64,000 bases of DNA from Flavobacterium sp. (GCF_039595935.1 NZ_JBCNKR010000006.1:1302001-1366000); one strand, 5' to 3'. Numbered from the stretch's first letter, positions 53,783-62,375 are shown. Program-made: numbers and translations. The notes: generated by a model not told the origin, from the letters alone.

Positions 53783-54442
53783 CTATATATTAAGATATTT
53801 GTCTAAATAATCAGAGCGCTCTTTCAAGCTGTTAATATAAGTGTCTTCCTGATGTTCTGAAATAATTTCATAGCCATATCTTCTGTATGTCTGAATGATT
53901 TCATTCATAGCTCCCAGACCTATTTTAACTGTAATCTGAACATTTTCTACATCGGCTTCAGAAATAAAACAGCCCAAAATTTTGCCATTATTACTTTCTA
54001 CAATCTGCGTTACTTCGCTCATAGAATAATCAAGCAGTCCTTTTTGAACGATAATAATACCTCCTTGTTCTTTTAAAAATGGAGTTTCCTGAAAAAATCG
54101 CATTATATCTTCCATTTCATAATATCCTACATAGATATTATTTTCGTCAAGAATCGGAATAATATTGGTATGGTTTTTTGCGAAAACTTCCAAAACATCA
54201 AGCCAAATCATCGATTTTCTGGCAAAAAAACGTTCCAGCGTATATTTGTAATCAATGGCTTTTTTGTCTGTGTCAAACGTTTCAACATCATCAGCAGAAA
54301 TGCTTCCGATGAAAATCCCATCTTCTAAAATCGGAAAATGAGAAAAATTTACATCAATAAAAAAGTCCTGAATCGAGGCTATCGTTTCCTGACTATCAAT
54401 CGCTCTGAAATCATTTGTGATATAGTTTGTAATTTCTGTCAT
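53783..54442 (-). CDS. CBS-domain protein with C-terminal ACT-like region
   Basis: 219 aa. Two CBS motifs (about residues 1-60: DFRAIDSQETIASIQDFFID, then FSHFPILEDGIFIGSISADD; about 68-125: IIPILDENNIYVGYYEMEDI) are followed by an ACT-like segment (about 130-205: GGIIIVQKGLLDYSMSEVTQ, then VQITVKIGLGAMNEIIQTYR). Such proteins are likely ligand-sensing regulators. It is encoded upstream of nadK on the same strand; no target is known. Confidence 0.88.
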   Translation of the reverse strand: MTEITNYITNDFRAIDSQETIASIQDFFIDVNFSHFPILEDGIFIGSISADDVETFDTDKKAIDYKYTLERFFARKSMIWLDVLEVFAKNHTNIIPILDENNIYVGYYEMEDIMRFFQETPFLKEQGGIIIVQKGLLDYSMSEVTQIVESNNGKILGCFISEADVENVQITVKIGLGAMNEIIQTYRRYGYEIISEHQEDTYINSLKERSDYLDKYLNI

Positions 54443-54508
54443 AAATCAATCGAAGATATTTGATGCAAAATAATCAAAAAATACCAAAAACTGCTGCGTT
54501 TTACTTTG

Positions 54509-54516
54509 TATTTTTG
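54509..54516 (+). promoter_or_regulatory. Promoter -7 box for pdxJ
   Basis: TATTTTTG, followed by TCGTAAC, fits TAnnTTTG, 42 bases before the pdxJ ATG; no clear -33 TTG. Confidence 0.4.
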
Positions 54517-54558
54517 TCGTAACAAATATAGTGTTACTTGAATTAATTATCTATTTAT

Positions 54559-55272
54559 ATGACAAAGTTAAGTGTTAATATCAATAAAATTGCAACGCTG
54601 AGAAATGCACGAGGCGGAAATGTTCCTGATTTATTAAAAGTTGCTGCCGATATTCAGCGTTTTGGAGGGCAGGGAATTACGATTCATCCTCGTCCGGATG
54701 AGCGTCATATTCGTTATCAGGATGCACGTGATTTAAAAGCAATTGTTACTACCGAATATAATATTGAAGGAAATCCACAGCATAATTTTATTGATTTAGT
54801 TTTAGAATGCAAACCAGATCAGGTTACTTTAGTGCCGGATGCCATTGGTGCTATAACCTCTTCGGCTGGCTGGGATACTATTAATAATCAGGCTTATTTA
54901 AGTGAAGTTATTCAGGAATTTCAAAGAAACGGAATCAGAACTTCGATTTTTGTTGATCCGGTTTTAGAAATGATTGAAGGAGCAAAAAAAACAGGAACTG
55001 ACAGAATTGAATTATATACTGAAGCTTTTGCACATCAATATGAGTTAGGAAATAAAAACGGAATTGATCCTTATGTAAAAGCGGCAGAATTGGCAAACGA
55101 ATTAGGTTTAGGAATTAATGCCGGACACGATTTAAGTTTAGATAATATTCAGTTTTTTAAACAAAATATTCCGGGATTGTTAGAAGTTTCTATTGGACAT
55201 GCTTTGATTTCTGAGGCGCTTTATCTTGGTTTGGATAATGTTGTAAATATGTATTTAAATAAATTGAAGTAA
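54559..55272 (+). CDS. pdxJ: Pyridoxine 5'-phosphate synthase
   Basis: 237 aa. TIM-barrel enzyme with [39 protein letters not shown] (active-site loop), [20 protein letters not shown] and the C-terminal [20 protein letters not shown] and [17 protein letters not shown]. It condenses deoxyxylulose phosphate with the aminoacetone phosphate derived from threonine metabolism to give PNP. It is followed 27 bp later by an unrelated nuclease gene. Confidence 0.97.
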   Translation: MTKLSVNINKIATLRNARGGNVPDLLKVAADIQRFGGQGITIHPRPDERHIRYQDARDLKAIVTTEYNIEGNPQHNFIDLVLECKPDQVTLVPDAIGAITSSAGWDTINNQAYLSEVIQEFQRNGIRTSIFVDPVLEMIEGAKKTGTDRIELYTEAFAHQYELGNKNGIDPYVKAAELANELGLGINAGHDLSLDNIQFFKQNIPGLLEVSIGHALISEALYLGLDNVVNMYLNKLK

Positions 55273-55299
55273 TTCTTCAATAATCTAAGTTGTTTGATA

Positions 55300-56286
55300 A
55301 TGATTACAAATCAAAGTCCATTGTTTTCTGAAATAAGAGATATTATTCTTCAATCACGGCAGCATGTTTTCAGGATGGCAAACTCAGCTTTACTTGAAAC
55401 ATATTGGGGAATTGGAAAAGTGATAATTGAGAATGAACAGAAAGGAAAAGATCGCGCAGATTATGGTAAATCAACTTTAAAGAATTTAGCAAATCAGCTT
55501 ACATTAGAATTTGGAAAAGGTTTTGATGAAAGAAACTTAAATAATATGCGTGCTTTTTATAAGTCATTTCCAATTTGGAACGCATTGCGTACTGAATTAA
55601 GCTGGACGCATTATAGATTATTGTCCAGATTAAATTCCGAAGAGAAAATAAATTATTATTTAAATGAAAGTGTTCAGAACAACTGGAATAGCAGAACATT
55701 GCAAAGACAGATAAACTCTTTGGCTTTTGAACGTGTTTTAGAGCATAGTAGTGTTAAAGAAAAGCCGGAAACAATTCAAAATTTAATAAAAGACCCATAT
55801 ATTTTTGAGTTTTTAGGGCTTTCATCTGAAACAAAAAATTCCGAAAGAAGCATTGAATCCTCAATTATAAATCATTTGCAGCAATTTTTATTGGAGTTTG
55901 GAAAAGGTTTTGCTTTTGTAGCAAGACAACAACATATTGTAACTGATACTTCTGATTTTTATATTGATTTAGTTTTCTATAATTACATTTTAAAATGTTT
56001 TGTAATTATTGATTTAAAAACCGGTAGTTTATCACATCAGGATATTGGGCAAATTGATATGTATGTTCGCATGTATGATGATTTAAAAAGAGTAGAATCG
56101 GATCAGCCCACAATAGGAATTTTGCTTTGTTCTGAAAAAGACGAAACAATTGTAAAATACTCTGTTCTGGCAGATAAAAAAAGTGTTTTTGCCAGTCAGT
56201 ATTTATTATATATGCCAAAAGAAGAGGAATTAAAGGCATTAATTGAAAGCGATATTCAAAAATTTGAATTAGATAATAAAGAATAA
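55300..56286 (+). CDS. YhcG/DUF1016 family PDDEXK nuclease
   Basis: 328 aa from ATG 55300 (MITNQSPLFSEIRDIILQSR); a TTG two codons earlier is less likely. The N-terminal DUF1016_N helical region covers about residues 1-155 (WGIGKVIIENEQKGKDRADY, then LSWTHYRLLSRLNSEEKINY). The C-terminal PDDEXK nuclease-like domain has TSDFYIDLVFYN with D223 and FVIIDLKTG with D238 and K240. Most family members have ELKxG; here the first acid is Asp. The family is linked to DNA processing, toxin-like systems and mobile regions, but its substrate is not established. It looks like an insertion between pdxJ and the hydrolase, without visible repeats or att-like flanks. Confidence 0.87.
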   Translation: MITNQSPLFSEIRDIILQSRQHVFRMANSALLETYWGIGKVIIENEQKGKDRADYGKSTLKNLANQLTLEFGKGFDERNLNNMRAFYKSFPIWNALRTELSWTHYRLLSRLNSEEKINYYLNESVQNNWNSRTLQRQINSLAFERVLEHSSVKEKPETIQNLIKDPYIFEFLGLSSETKNSERSIESSIINHLQQFLLEFGKGFAFVARQQHIVTDTSDFYIDLVFYNYILKCFVIIDLKTGSLSHQDIGQIDMYVRMYDDLKRVESDQPTIGILLCSEKDETIVKYSVLADKKSVFASQYLLYMPKEEELKALIESDIQKFELDNKE

Positions 56287-56303
56287 CCTAAGATAAAAAT
56301 AAA

Positions 56304-57068
56304 ATGTTATACTCAAAAATAGAAGGCGAAGGAAAACCATTTATCATCATGCACGGATTTCTGGGAATGTCTGATAACTGGAAAACATTAGCAGGACAAT
56401 ATGTCGAAGCGGGATTTCAGGTTCATATTTTAGATTTGCGAAACCACGGTCGAAGTTTTCATTCAGATGAATGGAGTTACGAAGCCATGGTTCAGGATGT
56501 TTTTGAATACTGTCAGGCAAATAATCTAACAAGAATTGATATTCTTGGGCATTCGATGGGAGGAAAAGTAGCTATGCTTTTTGCAACAACACATTCTGAA
56601 ATAGTAGATAAATTAATTGTGGCAGATATTGGACCAAGATTCTACAAACAACACCACCAGGATATTTTGGCAGGTTTAAATGCGGTTGATTTTTCTGTAA
56701 AACCAAGTCGAAATGATGTTGAAGCGATTGTTTCGCAATATGTTTCTGATTTTGGTACACGCCAGTTTTTATTGAAAAATTTATACTGGAAAGAACCGGG
56801 GCAATTGGCATTTCGTTTTAATCTTGAAGTTTTTAATAATAATCTGGATGCAATTGGTAAACCTCTCCCTGATCATTTAGTTTTCGAAAAACCAACTTTG
56901 TTTATAAGAGGAGGAGAATCAGGTTATATTGTTGAAGCTGATTTGGACGGAATTAAAGCACATTTTCCAAATTTCAAATTAGAAACCATTCCAAATGCCG
57001 GACATTGGCTTCATGCCGAAAATCCAAAAATGTTTTTTGAATTGACAACGGAGTTTTTAAAAGAGTAG
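56304..57068 (+). CDS. Alpha/beta-fold hydrolase (YbfF-like esterase)
   Basis: 254 aa. Oxyanion segment HGFLGMSDNWKTLAG; nucleophile elbow ILGHSMGGKVAMLF (Ser); acid and His in the FKLETIPNAGHWLHAENPKM end. The length and GHSMGG elbow fit the YbfF/acyl-CoA esterase class. The exact substrate is unknown. It starts 17 bp after the DUF1016 gene. Confidence 0.92.
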   Translation: MLYSKIEGEGKPFIIMHGFLGMSDNWKTLAGQYVEAGFQVHILDLRNHGRSFHSDEWSYEAMVQDVFEYCQANNLTRIDILGHSMGGKVAMLFATTHSEIVDKLIVADIGPRFYKQHHQDILAGLNAVDFSVKPSRNDVEAIVSQYVSDFGTRQFLLKNLYWKEPGQLAFRFNLEVFNNNLDAIGKPLPDHLVFEKPTLFIRGGESGYIVEADLDGIKAHFPNFKLETIPNAGHWLHAENPKMFFELTTEFLKE

Positions 57069-57123
57069 TTATTTTTGATAAAAAATTTAGTACTTTTAAT
57101 TAAATTTTAAATCAGAAAAAACC

Positions 57124-57468
57124 ATGAATTTATTACTTAGACTTCTCGTTACTGCTGGCTTGGTTCTGTTGTTATCTAACCTTTTGTCAGGGGTTCATGT
57201 TGCTAGTTTTGGTACAGCTGTAATTGTTGCAGTAGTTTTAGGATTGCTGAATCTTTTTATAAAACCAATTTTAGTACTATTGACACTTCCGGTAACGGTT
57301 ATAACACTGGGCTTGTTTTTATTAGTAATTAATGCTGTCATTATTTTGTTATGCACTAATATTGTAGGCGGTTTTGCAGTAGATTCTTTCTGGACAGCAC
57401 TTATTTTTAGTATTATCCTGTCTATACTACAGTCAATTACTTATAAAATACTGGGAGACGATAAATAA
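57124..57468 (+). CDS. YvlD/phage-holin-type small membrane protein (PF04020)
   Basis: 114 aa of nearly pure membrane sequence, with four helices (LLRLLVTAGLVLLLSNLLSG, GTAVIVAVVLGLLNLFIKPI, GLFLLVINAVIILLCTNIVG, FWTALIFSIILSILQSITYK). The family is often named phage holin IV, but most members are chromosomal and of unknown role. No phage gene is near, so no lysis role is implied. Confidence 0.87.
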   Translation: MNLLLRLLVTAGLVLLLSNLLSGVHVASFGTAVIVAVVLGLLNLFIKPILVLLTLPVTVITLGLFLLVINAVIILLCTNIVGGFAVDSFWTALIFSIILSILQSITYKILGDDK

Positions 57469-57516
57469 AACAAATGAAGGAGATTAAAACTGCTTCAAAT
57501 ACAATAAATTAAAAAC

Positions 57517-57547
57517 TTGGTTGGGTTGCAAAAATTTTATAATTTTG
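57517..57547 (+). promoter_or_regulatory. Promoter of tig overlapping a hairpin
   Basis: TTG (57517-57519), a 20-base spacer, TAATTTTG (57540-57547): full consensus. The spacer and the -7 box are parts of the hairpin at 57521-57555. The transcript would start near 57553, about 29 bases before the tig ATG. Confidence 0.65.
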
Positions 57548-57560
57548 CAACCCAATTTTA
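57521..57560 (+). terminator. Terminator of the small membrane protein gene
   Basis: TTGGGTTGCAAAA (57521-57533) and TTTTGCAACCCAA (57543-57555) form a perfect 13-bp stem with a 9-base loop, then TTTT. It lies 52 bases after the stop and coincides with the tig promoter. Confidence 0.75.
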
Positions 57561-57581
57561 TTATGTAAATTAAAGAAGAAG

Positions 57582-58904
57582 ATGGATATTAAAAGAGTAG
57601 CAATAGACGCTGTAAACGAGACAATTGTGATGAACGTTGTTCACATGGATTATAAAGGTCAAGTAGCAAAAAGAATTAACGAAAAAATGCCTTTAGCGCA
57701 AGTAAAAGGATTTAGAAAAGGGGCTGTGCCTAAAGATCTTGTTGAAAAACAATACGGAAAAGCTATTAAGCAGGAAGAGATCAAAAAAGTAGTTGATTTG
57801 GCTTTAGAGCGTTATATTCAATCTGAAAGATTAAATCTTTTAGGAACTCCTCTTCCTAAAGAAAATGAAAACCTTGATTGGAATGCAGAAGAATTAACTT
57901 TTGAATTCGAAATTGGTTTAGTGCCAAACTTCGAAATTGATCTTGAAGCTAAAAATAATATCGTAAAATATATCGTTACTGCTGACGATAAATTAATCGA
58001 CGGACAAGTAGAGCGTATCCAAAAACAATTTGGAAAAGCTGTTCCACAAGAAGTATCTGATGCAAAATCTGACTTAACCGGAACTTTCTCAAGCGAAGCA
58101 AACGGAATCAATAATACAACTACAATTGCTGTAGATGCATTCAGCAAAAAAGCTCAAAAACAATTCACAGGTAAAAAAGTTGGAGATGTTGTTACAGTAA
58201 GCACAAAAGGTTTATTTGATGACGATCACCAATTAATGGATTACTTAAAAGTGGGTCACGAAGGTGTTCACGGTTTAGATGTTGAAGTAAACTTCACTAT
58301 CGAAGCAATCAACGGTTCTGAACCAGCTGAATTAAACCAGGAATTATTTGACAGACTTTTTGGTGAAGGAAAAGTAGCTTCTTTAGAAGATTTAAAATCA
58401 AAAATTAAAGAAGATGCTGAAGCTCAATTTGCACAGCAAGCAGACCAAAAATTATTATTAGACGTTCAGGATTTCTTAATCGAAAACACAAAATTTGATT
58501 TACCAGCTGAATTCTTAAAAAGATGGTTACAAACTGTTGGAGAGAAAAAATTAACTGCTGAAGAAGCTGAAGTTGAATACGCAAGATCAGAAAAAGGTTT
58601 ACGTTTCCAATTAATCGAAGGAAAAGCTTTAGCTCAAAGCAATATCCAAATTACATTTGAAGACTTAAAAGCTTTTACATCAAACGCAATTAGACAACAA
58701 ATGGCTCAATTTGGACAAACAAACCCAACTGACGAAGAAGTAGAAGGAATCGTGGCTAGAGTTTTATCTAACCAGGACGAAGTAAAAAGACTTTCTGAGC
58801 AAGTTGTAGCAGCTAAGATGTTAGATATTTTCAAAGAAAAAGCAAACCCAACAACAAAAGAGGTTACTTACGAAGAATTTATTGCTGCTTCTTACGGAGA
58901 ATAA
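57582..58904 (+). CDS. tig: Trigger factor
   Basis: 440 aa. The ribosome-binding N-terminal domain has the family patch in VKGFRKGAVPKDLVEKQYGK, close to the GFRxGxxP motif. Middle PPIase domain and C-terminal chaperone arms follow (for example SLEDLKSKIKEDAEAQFAQQ). The FKBP core residues are poorly conserved, as in other Bacteroidota, so PPIase activity is uncertain. It folds nascent chains at the ribosome exit. The clpP-clpX neighbourhood is the usual one. Confidence 0.93.
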   Translation: MDIKRVAIDAVNETIVMNVVHMDYKGQVAKRINEKMPLAQVKGFRKGAVPKDLVEKQYGKAIKQEEIKKVVDLALERYIQSERLNLLGTPLPKENENLDWNAEELTFEFEIGLVPNFEIDLEAKNNIVKYIVTADDKLIDGQVERIQKQFGKAVPQEVSDAKSDLTGTFSSEANGINNTTTIAVDAFSKKAQKQFTGKKVGDVVTVSTKGLFDDDHQLMDYLKVGHEGVHGLDVEVNFTIEAINGSEPAELNQELFDRLFGEGKVASLEDLKSKIKEDAEAQFAQQADQKLLLDVQDFLIENTKFDLPAEFLKRWLQTVGEKKLTAEEAEVEYARSEKGLRFQLIEGKALAQSNIQITFEDLKAFTSNAIRQQMAQFGQTNPTDEEVEGIVARVLSNQDEVKRLSEQVVAAKMLDIFKEKANPTTKEVTYEEFIAASYGE

Positions 58905-59008
58905 ACCCAGTCTAAAAGTCGAAAGTTATAAAGTCAAAAGATAAGAAATACACTTTTTTAAAATTAAGATTTTATTACAGAAACTGAAAGATAAAAATAA
59001 TTATATTT

Positions 59009-59050
59009 GAACGTCAATGGAAGTTTTTCTTCTGTTGACGTTCTTTTTTT
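59009..59050 (+). terminator. Terminator of tig
   Basis: GAACGTCAA (59009-59017) and TTGACGTTC (59035-59043) with an inner GAAG/CTTC pair, followed by a seven-T tract. TATATTTG at 59002-59009 just ahead also resembles a -7 box. Confidence 0.75.
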
Positions 59051-59092
59051 GTTTCAGGTTTCAAGCTGGTAAACGTTTCTTAGTTTAAAAAA

Positions 59093-59128
59093 CTTAGAAT
59101 CTTAGTACCTTAGAATCTTAGCATCTTA
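59093..59128 (+). repeat. CTTAGnnn 8-bp tandem array
   Basis: Four consecutive 8-mers, CTTAGAAT, CTTAGTAC, CTTAGAAT and CTTAGCAT (59093-59124), then CTTA. It is the second array in the same gap, with a different word. Confidence 0.8.
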
Positions 59129-59229
59129 AAAAAGAAGACAAATTGACATCCTTTATAAAAAGGTATGAACTTTGTTTAATTCGTTTAAGTCACTTTTGAC
59201 TTTAGACTTTTCAACTTTAAACTAAAAAT

Positions 59230-59904
59230 ATGAACTACGGTAAAGAATTCAAAAATTTTGCTACAAAGCACCACGGAGTAAACAGCTTGTATTATGACAA
59301 AATCATCAGCGCAATGACGCCGACGAATTTAACTCCAAATATTATTGAAGAACGTCAATTAAATGTTTCGATTTTAGATGTTTTCTCAAGATTAATGATG
59401 GACAGAATTATCTTTTTAGGAACAGGTATCGACGACCAGATTGCAAATGTGGTACAAGCGCAGTTGTTATTCTTAGAAAGTGCTGATGCATCAAAAGATA
59501 TCCAGATTTATTTAAACTCTCCGGGAGGAAGTGTTTATGCAGGATTAGGAATTTATGACACTATGCAGTACATCAAACCAGATGTAGCAACAATTTGTAC
59601 AGGAATGGCAGCTTCTATGGGAGCAGTTCTTTTATGTGCAGGAGCAGCAGGAAAACGTTCGGCTCTACCACATTCTCGTGTAATGATTCACCAGCCATCA
59701 GGAGGAGCACAAGGTGTTGCAACAGATATGGAAATCAACTTACGTGAAATGTTGAAATTAAAAGATGAATTATATCACATCATTTCACAGCATTCAGGAC
59801 AATCTTTCGAAAGAGTTCACAAAGACAGTGAGCGTGATTACTGGATGATCGCTGACGAAGCGAAAGAATACGGAATGATTGATGAAGTATTAAGAAGAGG
59901 ATAA
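59230..59904 (+). CDS. clpP: ATP-dependent Clp protease proteolytic subunit
   Basis: 224 aa. Catalytic S129 in TGMAASMGAVLL and H154 in RVMIHQPSGGA; the third residue is the Asp in the HKDSERDYWMIADEA region. NSPGGSVYAGLGIYDTMQYI is the oligomer interface motif. It forms the 14-mer chamber fed by ClpX, encoded downstream. A short N-terminal leader of about 35 residues is usual. The upstream gap has no clean TAnnTTTG box; it holds the word arrays. Confidence 0.97.
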   Translation: MNYGKEFKNFATKHHGVNSLYYDKIISAMTPTNLTPNIIEERQLNVSILDVFSRLMMDRIIFLGTGIDDQIANVVQAQLLFLESADASKDIQIYLNSPGGSVYAGLGIYDTMQYIKPDVATICTGMAASMGAVLLCAGAAGKRSALPHSRVMIHQPSGGAQGVATDMEINLREMLKLKDELYHIISQHSGQSFERVHKDSERDYWMIADEAKEYGMIDEVLRRG

Positions 59905-59921
59905 TTTTTAAAGTTTAAATT

Positions 59922-59985
59922 GTTTCAGGTTTCAGATTTCAAGTTCCGTAGATAACGTGCCAGCCTGAAACCTGAAACTTGAAAC
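59922..59985. repeat. 7-bp word array forming an inverted repeat between clpP and clpX
   Basis: Left: TTTCAGG, TTTCAGA and TTTCAAG (59923-59943). Right: CTGAAAC, CTGAAAC and TTGAAAC (59965-59985). GTTTCAGGTTTCAG (59922-59935) pairs perfectly with CTGAAACCTGAAAC (59965-59978). It starts 17 bases after the clpP stop and may also end its transcript. Confidence 0.78.
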
Positions 59986-60055
59986 AAAAAATAAAATATT
60001 AAGCTGTAAGGAGTTAAGTTTTAAAGTTTTAATTTAAAAAAGCTTAAAAACTTAG

Positions 60056-60063
60056 TATCTTTG
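60056..60063 (+). promoter_or_regulatory. Promoter -7 box for clpX
   Basis: TATCTTTG, followed by CAGC, fits TAnnTTTG, 23 bases before the clpX ATG; there is no TTG at -33. clpX may thus be transcribed apart from clpP, from which it is separated by the word-array hairpin. Confidence 0.52.
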
Positions 60064-60086
60064 CAGCTTAATAACTTAAATAAAGA

Positions 60087-61319
60087 ATGGCAAAAGTAGT
60101 TTTAGAATGTTCGTTTTGTGGAAGAAAAAAGCCAGAAACTAATTTATTAATAGCCGGTATCAATGCACACATATGTGATAAATGTATTGAGCAGGCACAC
60201 GGAATTGTTTTAGAGGAATTAAAATCAAGTGGAAGTTCAAAACTTGTTGGCGATTTAATTCTGAAAAAGCCAAAAGAAATCAGAGCTTTTCTGGATCAAT
60301 ACGTTATTGGTCAGGATCAGACAAAAAAAGTTATGTCAGTTGCCGTTTACAATCACTACAAACGTTTAATGCAGCAGCAATTAGACGATGAAGTAGAGAT
60401 TGAAAAAAGTAACATCATTATGGTGGGTCAAACCGGAACCGGAAAAACATTGGTAGCAAAAACAATTGCTAAAATGTTAGACGTTCCTTTGGCTATTGTT
60501 GATGCAACTGTATTAACAGAAGCAGGTTATGTAGGAGAAGATGTCGAAAGTATTTTGACACGCTTATTACAAGCCGCAGATTATGATGTAACTAAAGCAG
60601 AAAGAGGAATCGTATTTATAGATGAAATAGATAAAATTGCACGTAAAAGTGATAATCCATCGATAACACGTGATGTTTCTGGTGAAGGAGTTCAGCAAGC
60701 TTTATTAAAATTATTAGAAGGAACTGTTGTAAACGTGCCGCCAAAAGGAGGACGTAAACACCCGGATCAAAAATTTGTTGAAGTAAATACTCAAAACATT
60801 TTATTTATCGCCGGTGGTGCATTTGACGGAGTAGAACGTATTATTTCAAAACGTTTAAATCGTCAGGCAGTTGGATATTCGACTTCTAAGAATGTAGATA
60901 ATATAGACAAAGACAATTTGTTACAATATATAATTCCAAAAGATATTAAAGATTTTGGATTAATTCCGGAGATAATTGGTCGTTTACCAGTTTTAACGCA
61001 CATGGATCCTTTAGACAAAGAAACTCTTCGTGCGATTTTAACACAGCCAAAAAATGCATTGGTAAAACAATATCAGAAATTATTCTTAATGGATGAAGTT
61101 GAATTCAGCATTACAGATGAGGCTTTAGATTTTATTGTAGACAAAGCATTAGAATACAAATTAGGAGCTCGTGGATTACGTTCGCTTTGTGAAGCAATCT
61201 TAACAGATGCGATGTATGAGTTGCCAAGTTCTGATGATAAAGTTTTATCTATCGATAAAGATTATGCAGAACATACTTTAAGTAAAAACTTATTGAAGCG
61301 AATGGAAATTGCTTCTTAA
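60087..61319 (+). CDS. clpX: ATP-dependent Clp protease ATP-binding subunit ClpX
   Basis: 410 aa. The zinc-binding N-domain has C8, C11, C30 and C33 ([19 protein letters not shown]). Walker A is [19 protein letters not shown]; Walker B is [16 protein letters not shown]; sensor-2 is [15 protein letters not shown]. The ClpP-docking loop appears as [12 protein letters not shown] around the expected place. It unfolds tagged substrates and feeds them to ClpP. The length matches the family. Confidence 0.97.
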   Translation: MAKVVLECSFCGRKKPETNLLIAGINAHICDKCIEQAHGIVLEELKSSGSSKLVGDLILKKPKEIRAFLDQYVIGQDQTKKVMSVAVYNHYKRLMQQQLDDEVEIEKSNIIMVGQTGTGKTLVAKTIAKMLDVPLAIVDATVLTEAGYVGEDVESILTRLLQAADYDVTKAERGIVFIDEIDKIARKSDNPSITRDVSGEGVQQALLKLLEGTVVNVPPKGGRKHPDQKFVEVNTQNILFIAGGAFDGVERIISKRLNRQAVGYSTSKNVDNIDKDNLLQYIIPKDIKDFGLIPEIIGRLPVLTHMDPLDKETLRAILTQPKNALVKQYQKLFLMDEVEFSITDEALDFIVDKALEYKLGARGLRSLCEAILTDAMYELPSSDDKVLSIDKDYAEHTLSKNLLKRMEIAS

Positions 61320-61331
61320 TTGAAATACTAT

Positions 61332-61399
61332 CTTTGTCAAGGTTTAAAACTTTGACAAAGCTTACTTCTAAACCTGTTCATTTGTTGAACAGGTTTTTT
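61332..61399 (+). terminator. Terminator of clpX (two hairpins)
   Basis: A first stem, CTTTGTCAA (61332-61340) with TTGACAAAG (61352-61360), is followed by a strong one. The second is AACCTGTTCA (61371-61380) with TGAACAGGTT (61386-61395) and a T tract. The GlxA-type gene converges from the other side. Confidence 0.85.
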
Positions 61400-61412
61400 T
61401 TATGATCTAAAA

Positions 61413-62375
61413 TCACTGAACCCTAAATTTCTCCCGATATTCAATAGGTTTCATTCCAACCATCTTATAGAATACCTTTCTAAAAGCTTTAGGGTCATTG
61501 TAGCCTGTTTTTTCGATAATTTCTGAAATCGAAAGCTGAGTCTGCTCCAGATATTTTTTTGAGCTTTCAACCCTAATATTCTGAAGATACTCGATTGGCG
61601 GAATTCCGGTAACTTGTTTAAAACGTCTTGTCATGTTTCTGGTACTGGTTGGAATATCTTTGGTAATTTCTTCCAGTTTTTCAATACTATGATACTGACT
61701 TTCTATTTTTTGCTGCAGCATTGCAACCAAAGTATCATTGTGCAAATGATTCGGTCTGAAAGTACTGAAATAACTTTGCTTGTATCGGTTTAAATCAATA
61801 GAAAAAATCTTAGCAATCTGTACAGCAATCTCATTTCCACAATATTTCTGAACCAAAAGAATTAGCAAATGAAATGTTGAGGTCGATCCGCCGCTGGTAT
61901 ACAAACTTCCGTCTGCCGTTAAAGTCTCATCAGGTTTTAATTTCACCATCGGAAACGCTTTAGTAAAAGCACTACAGGCATCAACATGTGTAGTGGCCAG
62001 TTTCTCATTTAATAATCCTGAAGCCGCAAACAAAAAAGCACCCGTACAAAAACTAGCCAGTTCAGCCCCAGTTTGATGCTGTTTTTGCAGCCACGGAATA
62101 AATTTCTTGTTTTTAGCAATCATTTCACTCATATTATCAGTCGTAAAAGCCGGAATTAAAATTAAATCCAAATTTTTTGAAGATTCGATAGAATGAATTT
62201 CATATCCAAACAAATTTTTCTGATCAATTTGTTCAGCCGATTGAAAAACCATAATTTCAAATGGTTTTACATTTTCCTTGCTTAACTTATTTGCCGTTTC
62301 AAAAACTTCCAGAATAGCAGCAATACTTAACAATTTATAATCGTGAGGCACGATTAAGCCTACTTTTTTGCTCAT
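61413..62375 (-). CDS. GlxA family AraC-type transcriptional regulator
   Basis: 320 aa. An N-terminal DJ-1/PfpI-like domain (about residues 1-190: KVGLIVPHDYKLLSIAAILE, then GAELASFCTGAFLFAASGLL) precedes a C-terminal AraC pair of helix-turn-helix motifs (about 215-320: KDIPTSTRNMTRRFKQVTGI, then SISEIIEKTGYNDPKAFRKV). The glutamine-amidotransferase-like Cys in ASFCTGAFL is present, but in this family the domain is regulatory. It is transcribed divergently from the VOC/SRPBCC genes, 140 bases apart, so those are candidate targets. Confidence 0.93.
   Translation of the reverse strand: MSKKVGLIVPHDYKLLSIAAILEVFETANKLSKENVKPFEIMVFQSAEQIDQKNLFGYEIHSIESSKNLDLILIPAFTTDNMSEMIAKNKKFIPWLQKQHQTGAELASFCTGAFLFAASGLLNEKLATTHVDACSAFTKAFPMVKLKPDETLTADGSLYTSGGSTSTFHLLILLVQKYCGNEIAVQIAKIFSIDLNRYKQSYFSTFRPNHLHNDTLVAMLQQKIESQYHSIEKLEEITKDIPTSTRNMTRRFKQVTGIPPIEYLQNIRVESSKKYLEQTQLSISEIIEKTGYNDPKAFRKVFYKMVGMKPIEYREKFRVQ

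Larger units (their letters stand above)
58909..59225. repeat. Flanking 8-bp word arrays in the tig-clpP gap
   Basis: The 325-base gap 58905-59229 holds no gene. At its left end are 8-mers AGTCTAAA, AGTCGAAA, GTTATAAA and GTCAAAAG (58909-58940). At its right end are inverted-sense 8-mers TTTTGACT, TTAGACTT, TTCAACTT and TAAACTAA (59194-59225). TAAAGTCAAAAG at 58929-58940 and CTTTTGACTTTA at 59193-59204 are exact inverted copies. Between them lie the tig terminator, a TTTCAGG word pair (59053-59063) and the CTTAG array. Confidence 0.72.

Noticed and set aside
57124..57468. Prophage remnant from the holin-type gene
   Set aside because: PF04020 proteins are common chromosomal membrane proteins; no other phage gene is near.
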